From Psoroptes ovis (taxonomy: Eukaryota > Arthropoda > Arachnida > Sarcoptiformes > Psoroptidae): a stretch of DNA of 64,000 nucleotides. The notes beneath the pieces are model-generated. The model was not told the DNA's origin. It searched no databases and was given only the letters and a program-made list of their open reading frames with translations. Of the stretch, positions 12,300 through 25,166 are shown piece after piece. The stretch is taken from contig PQWQ01000010.1 in assembly GCA_002943765.1 (NCBI GenBank), positions 1,552,501 to 1,616,500 of the forward strand, written 5' to 3'. Made by a program: the position numbers and the translations under genes. How positions within the stretch are numbered: the stretch's first letter is position 1; every line of letters begins with the position of its first letter.

Positions 12300-15200
12300 A
12301 GCAACAACAGAAACAGCAGAATGTCCAAGTATTTTGTGTTTGTTTAATGAATTTTCTTCTTTTATTTTTCATCAACAATTTATTATCAATGGACATGGAA
12401 AATAAAATAAAATTGACCAAATGCTAGCCACTGGTGCTTATGATACTGGTGATGATGTTGATGATCATGCTGTTTTATTCCATTTAATCATTTGAATTTC
12501 GTCATTTGAAATTTTCAACGAATATCAATAATAATCAAGACATCATGGTAATGTTCAGAGTTTTTTTATTATTTTAAATATATTCAATCATTCAAGTCTA
12601 ATCGAATAAATGGACAAAGAATGTATTTTTTCTTCGAAATTGAATCTCAATTAATAAGTGAATTAATTAATTTTTTTTTTTGCTTCGCTTCAACTCATCA
12701 ATTAATTAATTGATTAGAACAATGTATGGAAGATGATTTCAAATATCATTGAATATTGCTCGATATCATTAAATGTCATTCATTCATGATTATGATAAGA
12801 ATAATTTCTTGTGCATTCTCCATAATCTTAAATCATTTTTGTTCCGTCTTCATATTTTCCAATGAATCATGTATAATATAATTTTTGATTAGTGAAAAAT
12901 AATATTAAACAAAAACGATTCCAACCATTTTCAAATGACAAGACTTGATATTATTAATGTTATTATCATCGTTATTATTATCATAGAAATATATGGTCGT
13001 TTGACAGCAAAAACGACCATCAAAATATATAAATAATAAATAAATAAATAATGATAATCATGATCATCATCAAACTAACGATACTAAACAACAACAACAA
13101 CAAGAGGAAGCCATTAATAAACAATTTTTTTCCCATTTGTTTGTTACAGTTTTTACATTCCTAATATTTTTTTTTCAAAACAACAATATTTAATTATTCA
13201 TTTAATAATCAATGTGAGAATATTAAGGAACAAGACTCACGTATAATAATGATGACAATTTTATAAAAATAGCAACACATACAGACACATAAAAATCACA
13301 CTTGAAAATTTGTGTCGAAAAAAAAACCGATCACAGGCGTTCAGACATAAGCTTACAGACCTCATTATCGAGAATAAAATGAAAAAAAAACCTTATTACA
13401 ATTACATTTGTTGGTGCAAATACACACACACACACATTAATGATAATAAACAACAATCATTGTTCAAAATATCAAGCGAAAATGAATCATAATAAGAATG
13501 AGAGGAGAAATAGGAAAGAAAAATTACCATTTATTAATATACTAATCATATTTTTGACACTTACAAACAACAACAACAAACGATGACAATGACAGAAAAA
13601 AAAAATGTGAAAAACTAATCATAATCTCAAACAACGCCCAAATATCTCTACTGATATTATTTTGTCACATAATGAGATTTTTTCTGCCATTTTTTTTTCT
13701 GTGGCTAAATTTGTAATTTACAATTTGGTGATTTTGCATTGAAATAACCGAAAATCAACGACGACTAACAGAAAAATCAATCAATTATTAATCATGACGT
13801 ATTTGAAAGCAGGTTTTCGATAGGATTGAAATGGCAAAATGAAAGCCAAAATGGAAAAAATCGTCAATATTTAAGGTAAAATAAATGAATGAATATGAAC
13901 AGGTAGGTTTAAGGTAAAAATACAAATTAATCATTTTAAAAATTATTATCATTTAAAATGTACTCAATGTTACTCGATGATAAATGGGTTGAAATGATGA
14001 TTGTTAAATGATGAATTATGATTTTAATCTTGTTTTTTAATCATTTTTTTTTCAGATGAACAGATTAGTGTGTGTTATTTTAAATGAATAATTATATTAT
14101 AATTATGTTTTAAAAGGCAATCATTTTTTTTTCAGAATTAAAAATTATTTATTTGACATTTGGACATTTAAAATAATTTTTTATTTGCGAAAAAATGGAG
14201 AGATACGAGATTTGAGATAATCTCAAGGTAATTTTTGTAGATTGAAAATAAATTTTCAATTCATTTTGTTTAATTTCCTGAACTAAATCATTGAATCATT
14301 TTGACCGGAATCGATTTCAATGATTATTTTTAAAATTGAAACAATTTCAAATTCATTGAAAGAAATGAAATGAAACTGATTTGAATATTGAATCAGCAAA
14401 TAAGCACGAACATTGTTGATTCCCCAAAGAGATTTGCATTTGTTGTTGTTTCAATTTTCAATTTTTTAAAAACTTGTCAAAAACAATTTTTCATCAAAAA
14501 TTTTATTAAAATTGAAAATTTGAAATTTAATCATATTTTTTTCCTTCCATCAACTGATAAATCCATTAAATTCATTATGATAAAAAAGGAAAATGGTCAT
14601 TTGAGAGTTATTTCAATCATATTTCAGTTTCAATTGGATTTGAATTTGAATTCGAAAACACTTTTAGTGTTGATGTTCGTGATGAAATTTTTGAATATTT
14701 TCAAATTGGCTTTCATGTCCTTTTGTTAAGATAAGTGCAAATTTTGATGAATAATCAAATGATGTTTTCAATAAGAACACGATATAATCATATATCCAAT
14801 TTTGTATCATCCATTTGTTCAGCCGGAATTTTAAAATTTTAAAGCCAATTCCAGAGAATTTCTGCTAAAATATTTCTATGAATATTTTGTTATGAAAATT
14901 TGATTTTTTTTTCTTCCCTTCGAAAAATTTTTCCAAAGAAAATTTCATTGTTGAAAATTGATTTATAACAAAATAATAATAATAACGAATAATAATCATC
15001 AACAATAATGGACGAACAAATACATAATAGAATTACACATAAACAAATTCTATGGAAAATTTTTGAATTTTTTTTTTGAAATTTTCTTCGGATTATTCTT
15101 CGGAATTCTTTGAAGTTTCATGAAATTCTTTGAAATATTCGTGGAATTTTCAAAAAAAAAATTCTTAAAATTCTTTGAATAAATTCTTCAACAAAAAAAG

Positions 15201-18200
15201 TAAAGAAAAAATGATTTTTTTTCTGTGTATGTATTTGATTTTCAAAATTCAAGTCATGTAATTCCATTATATTCCAATGGATTCGGTTGAAATTTTTTAG
15301 TTTTTCGGTTTCAGTTATGTGAATGTTGAATGTGGAATAATTTTTGGAAAATTTGGAAATTCATTCACAATTGAAAATACCGAATCACAAAAAAAAAAAA
15401 TTCCATGAATTCGAAATTGTTTCAACATAAAACCAGAAAAAAAATATTTTATCAATTGTCCAAAAGTATGGATGTCCATATTAATAATGATGATGATGAT
15501 GATGAGAAATAATAATAATTTCGCTTGAAACACATTGAATTTTCGGGCCATTTTTCTTCATTGGACCAATATTATCTCATGTTTTTTTTTCGATGCCGGA
15601 TAATGAAATTTAAATTTCATTGAACAATTGAAAATAAGCTGAGCTGAGTTGAAATCGGAGAAAAAATTAAAAAAAAAATAAATTTCCAATGATCATGGCA
15701 CGCACACACTGATCATCGTGATGATGGCCATCATCGTCATGATCACAATCATCGTGATCATCGTTGCCGGCAACAACTGCAGCATCGACAACAATGGTCA
15801 ACAATTAAAAATTCTAAACCAGTAAATCATTGAGAGAGTGATGGTAATGGTGATTATAAATTTTGAAATTTTGAGATTTTCGTTCACATCACATTTTTTC
15901 GTTATCTTCTTATCAACGGCCGAAGAAATGGCAGTCGTATTTATGGTCATCATGGCCATCATGAACAATCATGGTGGCCATCGATGGTCGATTCATCATT
16001 TTTCCTTCATTTTTTCTCAAATTTTCTTCGATAATTCGATGGCCAAATTCGGGTGAACAAACACATTCTACGAAAATGATCGGCAATCAATCAACGCATT
16101 GAATATTTGATTATGTTTAAATGCTCGCGAAAACATTCATTGTGCCTCCATATCAAATATATTATTTATAATAATACATTTGAAAATTAAACATCGTCGA
16201 TACCCTTTGAAACAAATACCATTGAAATACCATTCGTGATAATAACTCGAGCCGAATCATTTTCGCCTATTATTTTTCATTTTTAATTGATAAATTTGCA
16301 TATTTTTCATTTGATTATTATTAATATTTCCATATTTGCTTAGCGTTTGATCTTAACTAAACATATTAAATATTGTAAATATTGTAATAATAATAATAAC
16401 AACGATAACAAACAGCCAAACGACAGCAAACATTTATCATGAATTCATTTCGCTTTATCATTGGCTATATGCATTCATTTATTCATTTATTTATTTATTT
16501 ATTAAATTTTCCCATATATATTAATGACCATGAAGACAGCGAAGAAATAAAATTCCATTTGTGAATTAAAAATGGTGATAGAAATTTATCGATAAATCAT
16601 AATTTAGTTCCATATTATTCTTTCAGTATATTTTCAGAAATATAAGGCAAAAATTTGTCAATATTCAGTGATAATTTTAATGAAATTACATTCAATAAAT
16701 AAAAATAATGTTTGACACGAAAATATGCAAATATCGAAATATATGAAATATGCACAAGATCACAACAGTATCAGCAATATATGATCAATAACTAATGAAA
16801 ATAATCTCGGACCGAAACAATGTTCATAAAACAAAAGATCTAAGGTCAGCATTCGGACATTCTGAATGCATTTCAATGGATTTCAATGCATATGACGATG
16901 CTGTGAAATTTCATTCCAAAATTCAAAATTGGAAAAAATTGAATTTAATAAATTAAATGTAAAATAATATTGAATTGAATCCTTTTTTTAAATTGAAATT
17001 TTCCCTTTTGAATTTTTGCATATCATCGATGCATTTGTTTTTTTTGAACAGATAATGATTTCATTTAATTATTTTTTGTTGTAAAACGATTTAAATTTAA
17101 AATAATTATAATAATGAACTGATAACAATTTTTTATTTTTTGGCAATTCCCAAATGTCCATTTCAAATTTTAATTCAATTTATATTTGAACAAATTTGAA
17201 ATGAAAAGCAATCACATTGATATTGTTTTGAAACGTATTAATGAGAAAGGTGTTTGAAATGGTGACGAGTAAACTGAATTCATAATCTCTCAATTTGTAA
17301 ATTGCAATGTGTCAAAGTGTATGAAATGTTTGAATATTTTGTCACTTTTTTCTCTGTGAATCGATTCACTGATTAAAAGGGTTTGACATGTTTGATTTAA
17401 AAAAAAAAATCGAAATGAAGACAAATTAAATAAAATAAACGATTAATTCATGGACATTGAATGGCCCCAAATGACCATATGGCTGCTGATGATGATAACA
17501 GTTGGACAAATGATGATCACATGATGATCATGCATTACCAAACAGTTCATGAGGCTTTTTTAGAGGCCAAAAACGTTATCAATTCCAATATACGATTCAA
17601 TGACAATCATTCATGCCAAATTGTCAAATTTTTGCCAAAAAAAGATTTATATTTCATTTTCATATCATCAAAGATATGAGAATGATATGCAATATCATCA
17701 TAAATCGATTAATTATTTGATGAAGAATGATAATAATAATAATAATAATTCAAAGATATTTGAATGAGGAATTCAAATTCATTTCACATTCACATTTTCA
17801 GTGATTGATTTGATTTTTTACAATTGAATTTGAAATTGGAATTGAAATCATGAATGGAAATAATATTTTTCAATATCTTTGAATCAAATATCAATGACTG
17901 GAAATGGCGAAGAAATATTAAGAATTTGAAATTGAATTCAGAAATACGAACTAATCAATCATTTTTTTCAATAATTTCAATAATGTTCGGCAGTATTATC
18001 ATTAAGGGACAACATTGAATTCGAAATGGCAAAAACGACTTGATCAGAAATTCAATTTCAATGGAAAAAGAAATCAAAATCAAAATGATTTTCAAATTGA
18101 AAATGCCGATCGATTGAATTTTCTAGGATTTTCCCTAGAAAAAATTAACGAATATCCTCGAACATAATCCTCGAAAACCACGTCCGTCGAACCATAATTG

Positions 18201-19979
18201 TTTCAAAAATATTATCTTCATTATCATCGCCAAACTAAATTGTTATGATAATAAGATGTAAATTGCAAACACCTTAATTCCAAAAAAATTCTCAATTATC
18301 ATCGCTTGCAAGGGCTTAGCAATGCATAATAATAATCTCCACAATCAGATCGTACCCAGATGAATGAATGAATTCGATAGATTAAAATATTAATCAAATC
18401 TTTCGGGTAAAAAAAAAACTAAACGAAGTAAAATACAATTGAATTCAATGATTTCATTAAAAAAATAAAAATAAAAAATAAATCGATTAAATGGAAAATA
18501 ATGCAATCTCCATTCGTAACATTCAAATATAAAATACAATCGATTCATTTTCAAATCATTATTTCAATTATTTAATTTAGTGAAAATACAGAAAAAAAAT
18601 AATTGAAAACACACCAACACACTCGACTCGATCATCTTATTATTATTATTATTTTCAATCTTATTACATAATCATTTAATCACATTACTCAAACACACAC
18701 ACAAACACATTCATTTAATATTATTTCGATTTATTCATTTTCATTTCTACGATTTGGCGAATTTCATTTAAATCAATTTCGATTATAACGGGAAAATAGT
18801 AATACCCAGAATGAGTACAAAAACAAAAATATCATCAACACTGATCGATTGATCGATATTTTCATGCATAACCCATTATTATTATTATTATTATTATTAT
18901 TCGACTAAATAATGCACAATCAATCTAATAATTATAATTATAATACGAATAACAATAATAATAATAATAATAATAAACAAAAGTTTGCCCAAAAAAGCAA
19001 CTAAACAAAAAAAGATCAATTTCAAATGTTGAATGGTTGAAAAGTGGATGGAAACTTTCAAAGTTTTCAATCAAGATTTCATTCGGTTTCATTGTTCAAC
19101 TTGGACCAACTTTTTCTTGGATTTATTTCTTTATTTTTCTAAGGCATCTCCTAATTCTACGATTTGCGAAAATCCATGCAAATTCATTAAGGATTTTCAT
19201 GAATTTTCCCTTGAAGAAATTTGAAATTTCAAATCTTGGTGAGTGCGAAAGATAAGTAGAGAGAGTTTCTTGGATTTCTTAGTAAATTCCGAAGGGATAA
19301 TTCTAAATGCCCACAGAAACAACAAAAAAAAGAGTGAAACAAATCCAATGGAGAAGACAAGAATTTGTCATTCGGGCCAGATGACAATGATTCATTATCG
19401 ATCCATTATCGGATCATCATTCGATTGAATTTGAATTCGACTTGTTTTATATCGAATAATTCATCCATCCATCGATATGAGAAATGGGGAAAAAAACTCT
19501 TTGAAACCTTGAACTGAAAGGATGATGGAAGAAACTTACTCATCAAATTATCCGAAATGATTGTTTTCACCAAAAGCCAATTTGTTCAAAAATAGAAAAG
19601 CACAAATGTACAAATGATAATTTTTCGCGTTAAATGCTGAATAATCAGAAAATTATTATTATTATTATTGAAATTGTAATTATTTTACACCAATTTTCAC
19701 CATTTTCTCTCGATGCTTTAATGTTGAGGAATTATTATCACCATCAGTGATAATATCATTATCATCAATGATATTGCCGGTGATACCGGGAAAAAAGACA
19801 AAAGAATTGAATAATAATGAATAAAATGGTTTCAATCGAAATGGAAATTTAATTGAAATATTCAATTGAATTTTTCATCTTGATTTCATTTAAAATTGAA
19901 AATATTCAAATTCAAAAAACGAAGCAAATTGCTCATTTTTTGAATCGGAATCAAATTGAATTGAAATTCTAAGAATTGA

Positions 19980-19998
19980 TTTTTTTTTTTTTTTTTTT
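19980..19998. repeat. Poly-T tract
   Basis: A run of 19 T residues. I saw no target-site duplication or adjoining element sequence that would make it a retrotransposon tail. Confidence 0.8.
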
Positions 19999-21586
19999 GA
20001 AAATTGCTGAATTTGAAAGTATTGTCAAATATTATTTGACGGAAATCGGCGAAACATTTGATTTTGAATGCCACAGATGCCATTCGACATTTGCCGACTT
20101 ATTTTTAGCCTGAAAATCAATGATCATCGATGATTGATTGATTGTTGAATTGAGCAATTGAATGACATTTGTCCTCATTATTATCATTCAAAAACTCGTA
20201 TTTGATTCAAAATTCATTTGAAATTTGGATTTGAATTTGAATTTCATTAAATTTCATTTCGAAAATTTCAATTTTAAATTAATTTTATTTTTAATTTTAA
20301 TTTTAAAAACAAATTAACACAAAGTAAACAAAAATTTTTAATTAAAATTTTTTTTTTTCATTTAAACAGATTCAGGAGAAATTTGTTATTTTTGCTTGCC
20401 ATAAATGGCTTCTTTTGAACCTTTTTTTGATCATGAAATTTCATTAAATTTTAAATTAAATTTTTTTTTCTCTTTAATGTGATAAATTACTGGGAAAATC
20501 ACCAATTTTTTTTTCTAATTTCAAATCAATCATCACTATTTGCACCATCACTGCATTGATAGATATCAAAATGTTTGTTCATCGATTTTTTTTTGGCTTC
20601 TCCTGGTTTGTTTGGTCGAAAAAGTGATTTGATTTACTGGAAAAATCATGGAATTGAATCGATTGTATGTTTGTTGATTTGAAAATAAATGAAAAAATTA
20701 ATTTGAAATTCATTTAATTATTTGGCCAAAAACAAATAAATAAATCAATTTAATGCAAATTTTTTTTTCAAATCTTTCCATATTTACTTTAAAACTCTAT
20801 AAACTTTAAAACTTATTTGCTTTAAAATTTCGAAAATTTTCAAATTAATTTTGAAAATCTTTTCAAATATCAAATGTTTGTATTTTTCGGTTGTCCGAAA
20901 AAAAAAAATGATAAATCGATATTCGATTTATTTCTTGCGGGAAATATTCAATCGAAAACAGCACCAAGGTGCTTCAAGGTAGCTTGCAGGCTCATTTTGC
21001 GTAACATTAATCAAAATTGGAGTAAAATTCTTCAAAGAAAATTTTTCCAATGTAAAAAAGTTTCATTTCCGATCATATTTTATGAATTTAAATTTTTAAG
21101 AAAAAAATTTACCTAATTCCGGCCAATTAATTATGAATCGATTTTGGTGAAATATAGAGAGAATAATCATTATTTTCTTGATTTGCCGGCCATTAAATTT
21201 ATGTCAAAGAGGCTTTTTACAGAATATTCATTTCAATTCATTACAATAATAACGATGACAATAACGATCAACGAATTAAAACGCAACCGGTAAAATATTG
21301 AAATCAAATTCAAATGAATTGATTCAAAATTTTGAAGAATTTTGTTCCAATTAGACTTTTTTTTGAATCAAATGAATGATTCATTGATTTCCATTGATTC
21401 ATAATTAAAATTAATGGATCTAAGAATGTTCAGAATTCAAAATGTTTATTGTGAACAATGATTATGATCAATTGCCATCAATGCTTAGGCTCATTGAAGT
21501 ACAGCAATCAATTCAAATATGGAACATTTGATAATCGTCAAAAATCATCTATTCAAATTTGAATGATTCAAATGTGTGCTAGATGA

Positions 21587-21877
21587 ATGGTACCAGCAGT
21601 GATCGGCGAACAACAGCAACAACAACAACAAAAATCATCGTCAAAGAATCGAAAATTTCAAAAGAAATATCAAATCAATCTTCAATCATTTTATCATGAT
21701 TCATATCATTGTCGTATTGATTTGATACGGAAAAATAAAAATCTTCGAATGAATGAAATGTTCAAAAGAAATCTGCGAAATTATTTCTTTTATTATTTAA
21801 AATATGATTCTATCAATCCATTCATTCATTCATTCATTCATTTTTGTGTATTTCGCTTATTCAAAGAAAAAAACTAA
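21587..21877 (+). CDS. Candidate poly-Gln exon, unidentified
   Basis: From an ATG at 21587 the frame opens MVPAVIGEQQQQQQQ followed by a basic segment (KSSSKNRKFQKKY). The poly-Gln is encoded by mixed CAG/CAA, as in real coding Gln runs of this window (MELK N-terminus). The later half turns Phe/Asn-rich and ends in an ATTC repeat, so only the first 30-40 codons look coding. I could not find a convincing donor. It may belong with the exon-like island at 21974. Confidence 0.2.
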   Translation: MVPAVIGEQQQQQQQKSSSKNRKFQKKYQINLQSFYHDSYHCRIDLIRKNKNLRMNEMFKRNLRNYFFYYLKYDSINPFIHSFIHFCVFRLFKEKN

Positions 21878-21973
21878 GGAAAAATAAAATAAAAATTCAA
21901 TCAATTACATTTTATTACATTGCTTTTTTGCTGCATTCATTATTATTATCAATATTATTATCGTTATTTACAG

Positions 21974-22090
21974 CCTTACAAACACACATCGATCCCTTTC
22001 ATTCCACCATCGCCACCACCACCATTGCCATCATCATCAACATCATCAACAACAACAACAAACATTACCATTGAATCAAATGTTGAATTG
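21974..22090 (+). CDS. Candidate internal exon, Pro/Ser/Thr-rich
   Basis: The segment is bounded by an acceptor (TATTTACAG ending at 21973) and a donor (TTG|GTAAAG at 22091). It is exactly 39 codons long, phase 0 at both ends. The protein reads PYKHTSIPFIPPSPPPPLPS, then Ser/Thr repeats and a closing NITIESNVEL. Codon choice (CCA, TCA, ACA) matches low-complexity regions of confirmed genes here. No family is recognisable, and no partner exons are established. Confidence 0.35.
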
Positions 22091-23598
22091 GTAAAGTTTT
22101 TCCTTTTTTATTTTTGATTTCATTTCTTATTTTCTTTTCCATAAAAACAATTTTTCCATAGTTTTTCATCTTTTATTTTCATTCAAATTCATCATTCATT
22201 TATTATTATTATTATTATTTTCATTCATTTATGTTCATACATTCATTTCAATTCATTTATTTATTCATTCAAATCATTATTATTATCGTTGTTGTTGTTG
22301 TTGTTGCTGCTGCTGTCATCGTCGTTATTATTAATAGTTATTAATCATTTATCATATTTTATCATATTCAGTGATTCTAAAATATTATGAGTGAGTAAAA
22401 AGGTACCAAGATTTTATTGATGCCTATGCGATGTTTTCGTGTATCGTTTTTAATCATCTTTCACATATTTTTTCCTCGAGTTTTTAGCCAAATATCAAAA
22501 TACACGATCAATGTAATACATGTATTGTATGTCAGTGTATTTACTCATAAATAATTTTTGATGGAAATTTCATTTTACAATGTTGAATATTTGAAACAAC
22601 CGATAGTAAAGGTTTTACAGTTTTAAAGGGTTGCCATGACATTTAAAATTTATTAGTATGAATATGCAAATTATCAAATAATTTTTGACCTAAAATATTT
22701 AATTCATTCGATTGTTTAACATTTTTAATTGTTTAATTTATCAATTAAATGAATTTTCGAGTTTTTTTTCTATCTTTAATCATTTCGACAATGAAATCAA
22801 TGATCAATGCAGTGCTTTAATTATTGCCTTTGACGAGAAAAATCTGAATTCATTTAAAATTCAAAAATTTTAAATGAAATTGGCGCCATCTCCATGCTTT
22901 AAAAACAAGATTTCAAAAATGAAATCACTGAAAATTTTTGTAAATTTCAATTTTTTCAATCAAAATTTGATTGATTATACATGATTTATTCAATTTTTCA
23001 ATTCAATTTCAATTGATAATTGTTCATTTCAATCATTCAATTATTAATAATTATTATTTGAAATAAATTTTCAACGTTTTCTCTTGGTTATAAACGATAA
23101 TCATTATTATTATTATTATTATTATCATTATTAATTAATCCATCACCAACTATTATTTAATTTAAATTTTTTTTTTTTGGTAAAAAATATAATTTTCTGT
23201 GTCATTAAATGTGTGATTTTTGTTGTTTTTGTTGTCAAATCAAAGTGGAGTAAATAATGATAATTATAATTATTCGAAATTGTAAAAAAATAAAAAGAAA
23301 TGAATGAAGCTTTTTTTCCGGGGTGAAACACGTAATTAGATTCATTTACAATTATCATCATTATAATCGTTGTTATTATTATTATTATGGTTGGAGAAAT
23401 TAATAAAAAATAATAATTTTTTATATAGAAATTTATAAATTTGAAATAAATTAATATTTGTAATATTTTTTTCTTTCATTTTTTACTTAATCTTTGATCA
23501 ATAATGATAATGATAATAATCAATATCAGATATATTTCATGCATCAATTCTTTGTTTCATGTTTCTTTGTTTTGTTTATTTGTTCACTCTTTTCAAAA
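22091..23598. other. No gene identified
   Basis: AT-rich sequence with ATT runs (near 22203 and 23103) and a (GTT)n(GCT)n run at about 22288-22315. Nothing in it can be assigned a function. The last few tens of bases are the 3' flank of the E2 gene, with a TTTATT (AATAAA on the minus strand) at about 23574-23579. Confidence 0.55.
22288..22315. repeat. (GTT)n(GCT)n trinucleotide run
   Basis: A GTT run passing into GCT units. On the minus strand this reads CAA/AGC, which could encode Gln/Asn/Ser repeats, but no supported exon surrounds it. Confidence 0.7.
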
Positions 23599-24261
23599 TC
23601 AATCACTGGGCCTTTTTTCAGCAAATTTTTTCGTATAATCTTCAGCATTTTTGAAAAATTTTTTCCTATCCTTGATATATTCTTCAGCCAAATCTGTACG
23701 CAATGCATGTTCAGGTTCAGGATCATTAACTAATGCAATTAATGCTTGTATCACTAATTTGAGAATAGAAGAGAAAAAATTGAAGTTCAAAAAATTTTTA
23801 CAATTGAAATGTGAACCTAAATTACCTTGTTCAGTACGTGTTGCTGGTTTCCAATTTTCTGTCTGTATCATTGGTAAACATATTTGTCCTTTTTCATCAA
23901 TATTTGGATGATAAATTTTTGTTTTGAAAGTAATTTTTGGTGGTTTAAATGGATATTCGGCTGGAAAATTAATCTCAATACGAAATGCTCCACGATTATA
24001 TGGTACATTGTCCTTATGAAAAGAATTAGAATTCAAATGAAGATGTCATATCGCAGAATATAATACTTACCGGTACAACAAGTCCTGACCAGCAAAGTAT
24101 ATTATGATCATCGACCATTATATCACGAAAACAACGCATACCGTGTCCATTACAGTCACGTAACTCTTCCAATTCCTAATATCACAATTAACAAATAAAA
24201 ATTAATCAAAATCGCCATAAATCTAATAAAATACCTTCTGGAGACGACGTGTCGCAGTCAT
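23599..24261 (-). CDS. UBE2L3: Ubiquitin-conjugating enzyme E2 L3 (UbcH7-like)
   Basis: Carries activated ubiquitin as a thioester and passes it to E3 ligases; UbcH7-type E2s work with HECT and RBR ligases (family knowledge). Four coding exons on the minus strand: 24261-24235, 24175-24071, 24012-23826 and 23753-23599, giving 157 residues (human 154). The protein starts MTATRRLQKELEELRDC. It contains the hallmark FPAEYPFKPPKITFKTKIYH and HPN motif, then the catalytic Cys at about residue 89 (GQICLP). It ends KKFAEKRPSD. The Phe equivalent to UbcH7 F63, which sets E3 choice, is kept. All introns are GT-AG. The last is 72 bp, a multiple of three without an in-frame stop, so retention would insert 24 residues after EQ. 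An AATAAA lies about 20 bp past the stop. Divergent from MELK. Confidence 0.96.
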
Positions 24262-25166
24262 ATTTGTGGGACACTATTTTACACAAATAAAAACGAAAAT
24301 ATATCTCTAAGGTTTTCCAAAATTATCTCAGAAAATTTTCTTCTATTCAAAAAATTTCAATACTTGAAGTTTACTGCACAATCAATAACACACACGATAA
24401 ACTAACGAATGATGATTATGACTCACAAAATTAGCGAAAAAATGTTCAAATTATCTGTTGTCAATGATTATATTTCAATTGTTACGCTCAAATGAAGAAA
24501 ATTACATCATACGCATCAATTGATGCCAATTAAACACATGTTAAATTTTTGTTTTTGGTGCAAAAATACTCAATTTTTCAGATTTTAATCAATTAATTAG
24601 ATATTAAAGCTGGTGATTAAGTTTTTTAGGTATTAATTAACTAATCAATCTTCAATAAATAATAAAAACAAACGCAAAACGCAACAAAAATGATGATAAT
24701 AAAGATTAGCGAGTCGCAAAACATACGAAGAAAAACAAACTTGAAAATATCGATAGTAATGAGCGAATCGATTCGATTGTTTGATTAGAAAAAAAATCGA
24801 ATTAAAATCCTGCGCAGCTTGCTAACCTAGGCATGCGCAGCAATTTTTTGAAAAATTTTCTGTTTCAAAAAACAGCTAGCGCAATGCTGATTGGACCAAA
24901 AAGTGGGCTGTCTTTTGGTTCAAATATTTTTTGTGGAAAACGACAATCGTTGATTGGCTGTTTGACCTTAAACCAAAAAAATCGTTGGATTTTTCAAAGT
25001 TTTTCGACTTATGATTTGATTTTTCGATTTGTCATTCATTTTTTAGTGCTTTTTGTTTTTATTTTTTTGGGTGATTGATTATTTTTTGCGTTTTAATTCC
25101 ATTGATTAATATTCTTCATCTGAATCATTGATAAATAATCATAATCATCATCATTATCATCGTTAA
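24262..25166. promoter_or_regulatory. Shared intergenic promoter region of UBE2L3 and MELK
   Basis: 905 bp between the two divergent start codons. Visible elements: two copies of TGCGCAGC starting at 24811 and 24834 (NRF1-like half sites, the second within GCATGCGCAG); two ATTGG inverted CCAAT boxes at 24890 and 24953; and TTCAAA (reverse complement of the CHR-type TTTGAA) at 24919. CCAAT boxes plus CHR elements are typical of vertebrate cell-cycle genes, including MELK. Their function here is inferred. Confidence 0.5.

Larger units (their letters stand above)
6515..21586. other. Gene-poor repeat-rich stretch, no gene identified
   Basis: About 15 kb with no conserved protein domain on either strand. 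The longest frames (131 codons at 7563-7958 minus; 113 codons at 14388-14729 plus) are Phe/Ile/Lys-rich, show no splice-bounded structure, and are of a length expected by chance in this much AT-rich DNA. Simple repeats include (TTC)n near 9237-9253, (CAT)n at 12276-12299, (ATG)n near 15487-15505, (ATT)n near 18878-18900 and a poly-T at 19980-19998. A frame at 17461-17679 (starting MAPNDHMAADDDNSW) has more protein-like composition but nothing else supports it. Confidence 0.55.

Noticed and set aside
14388..14729. 113-codon plus-strand open frame
   Set aside because: Composition follows the local AT-rich repeats; no ATG at its start and no recognisable motif.
17461..17679. Frame MAPNDHMAADDDNSW
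   Set aside because: Composition is slightly protein-like, but GAT/CAT repeats explain the Asp/His/Met bias and there is no family match or splice support.
19033..19255. Two overlapping open frames
   Set aside because: Both are open for about 65 codons without start context, splice signals or motifs; likely chance.
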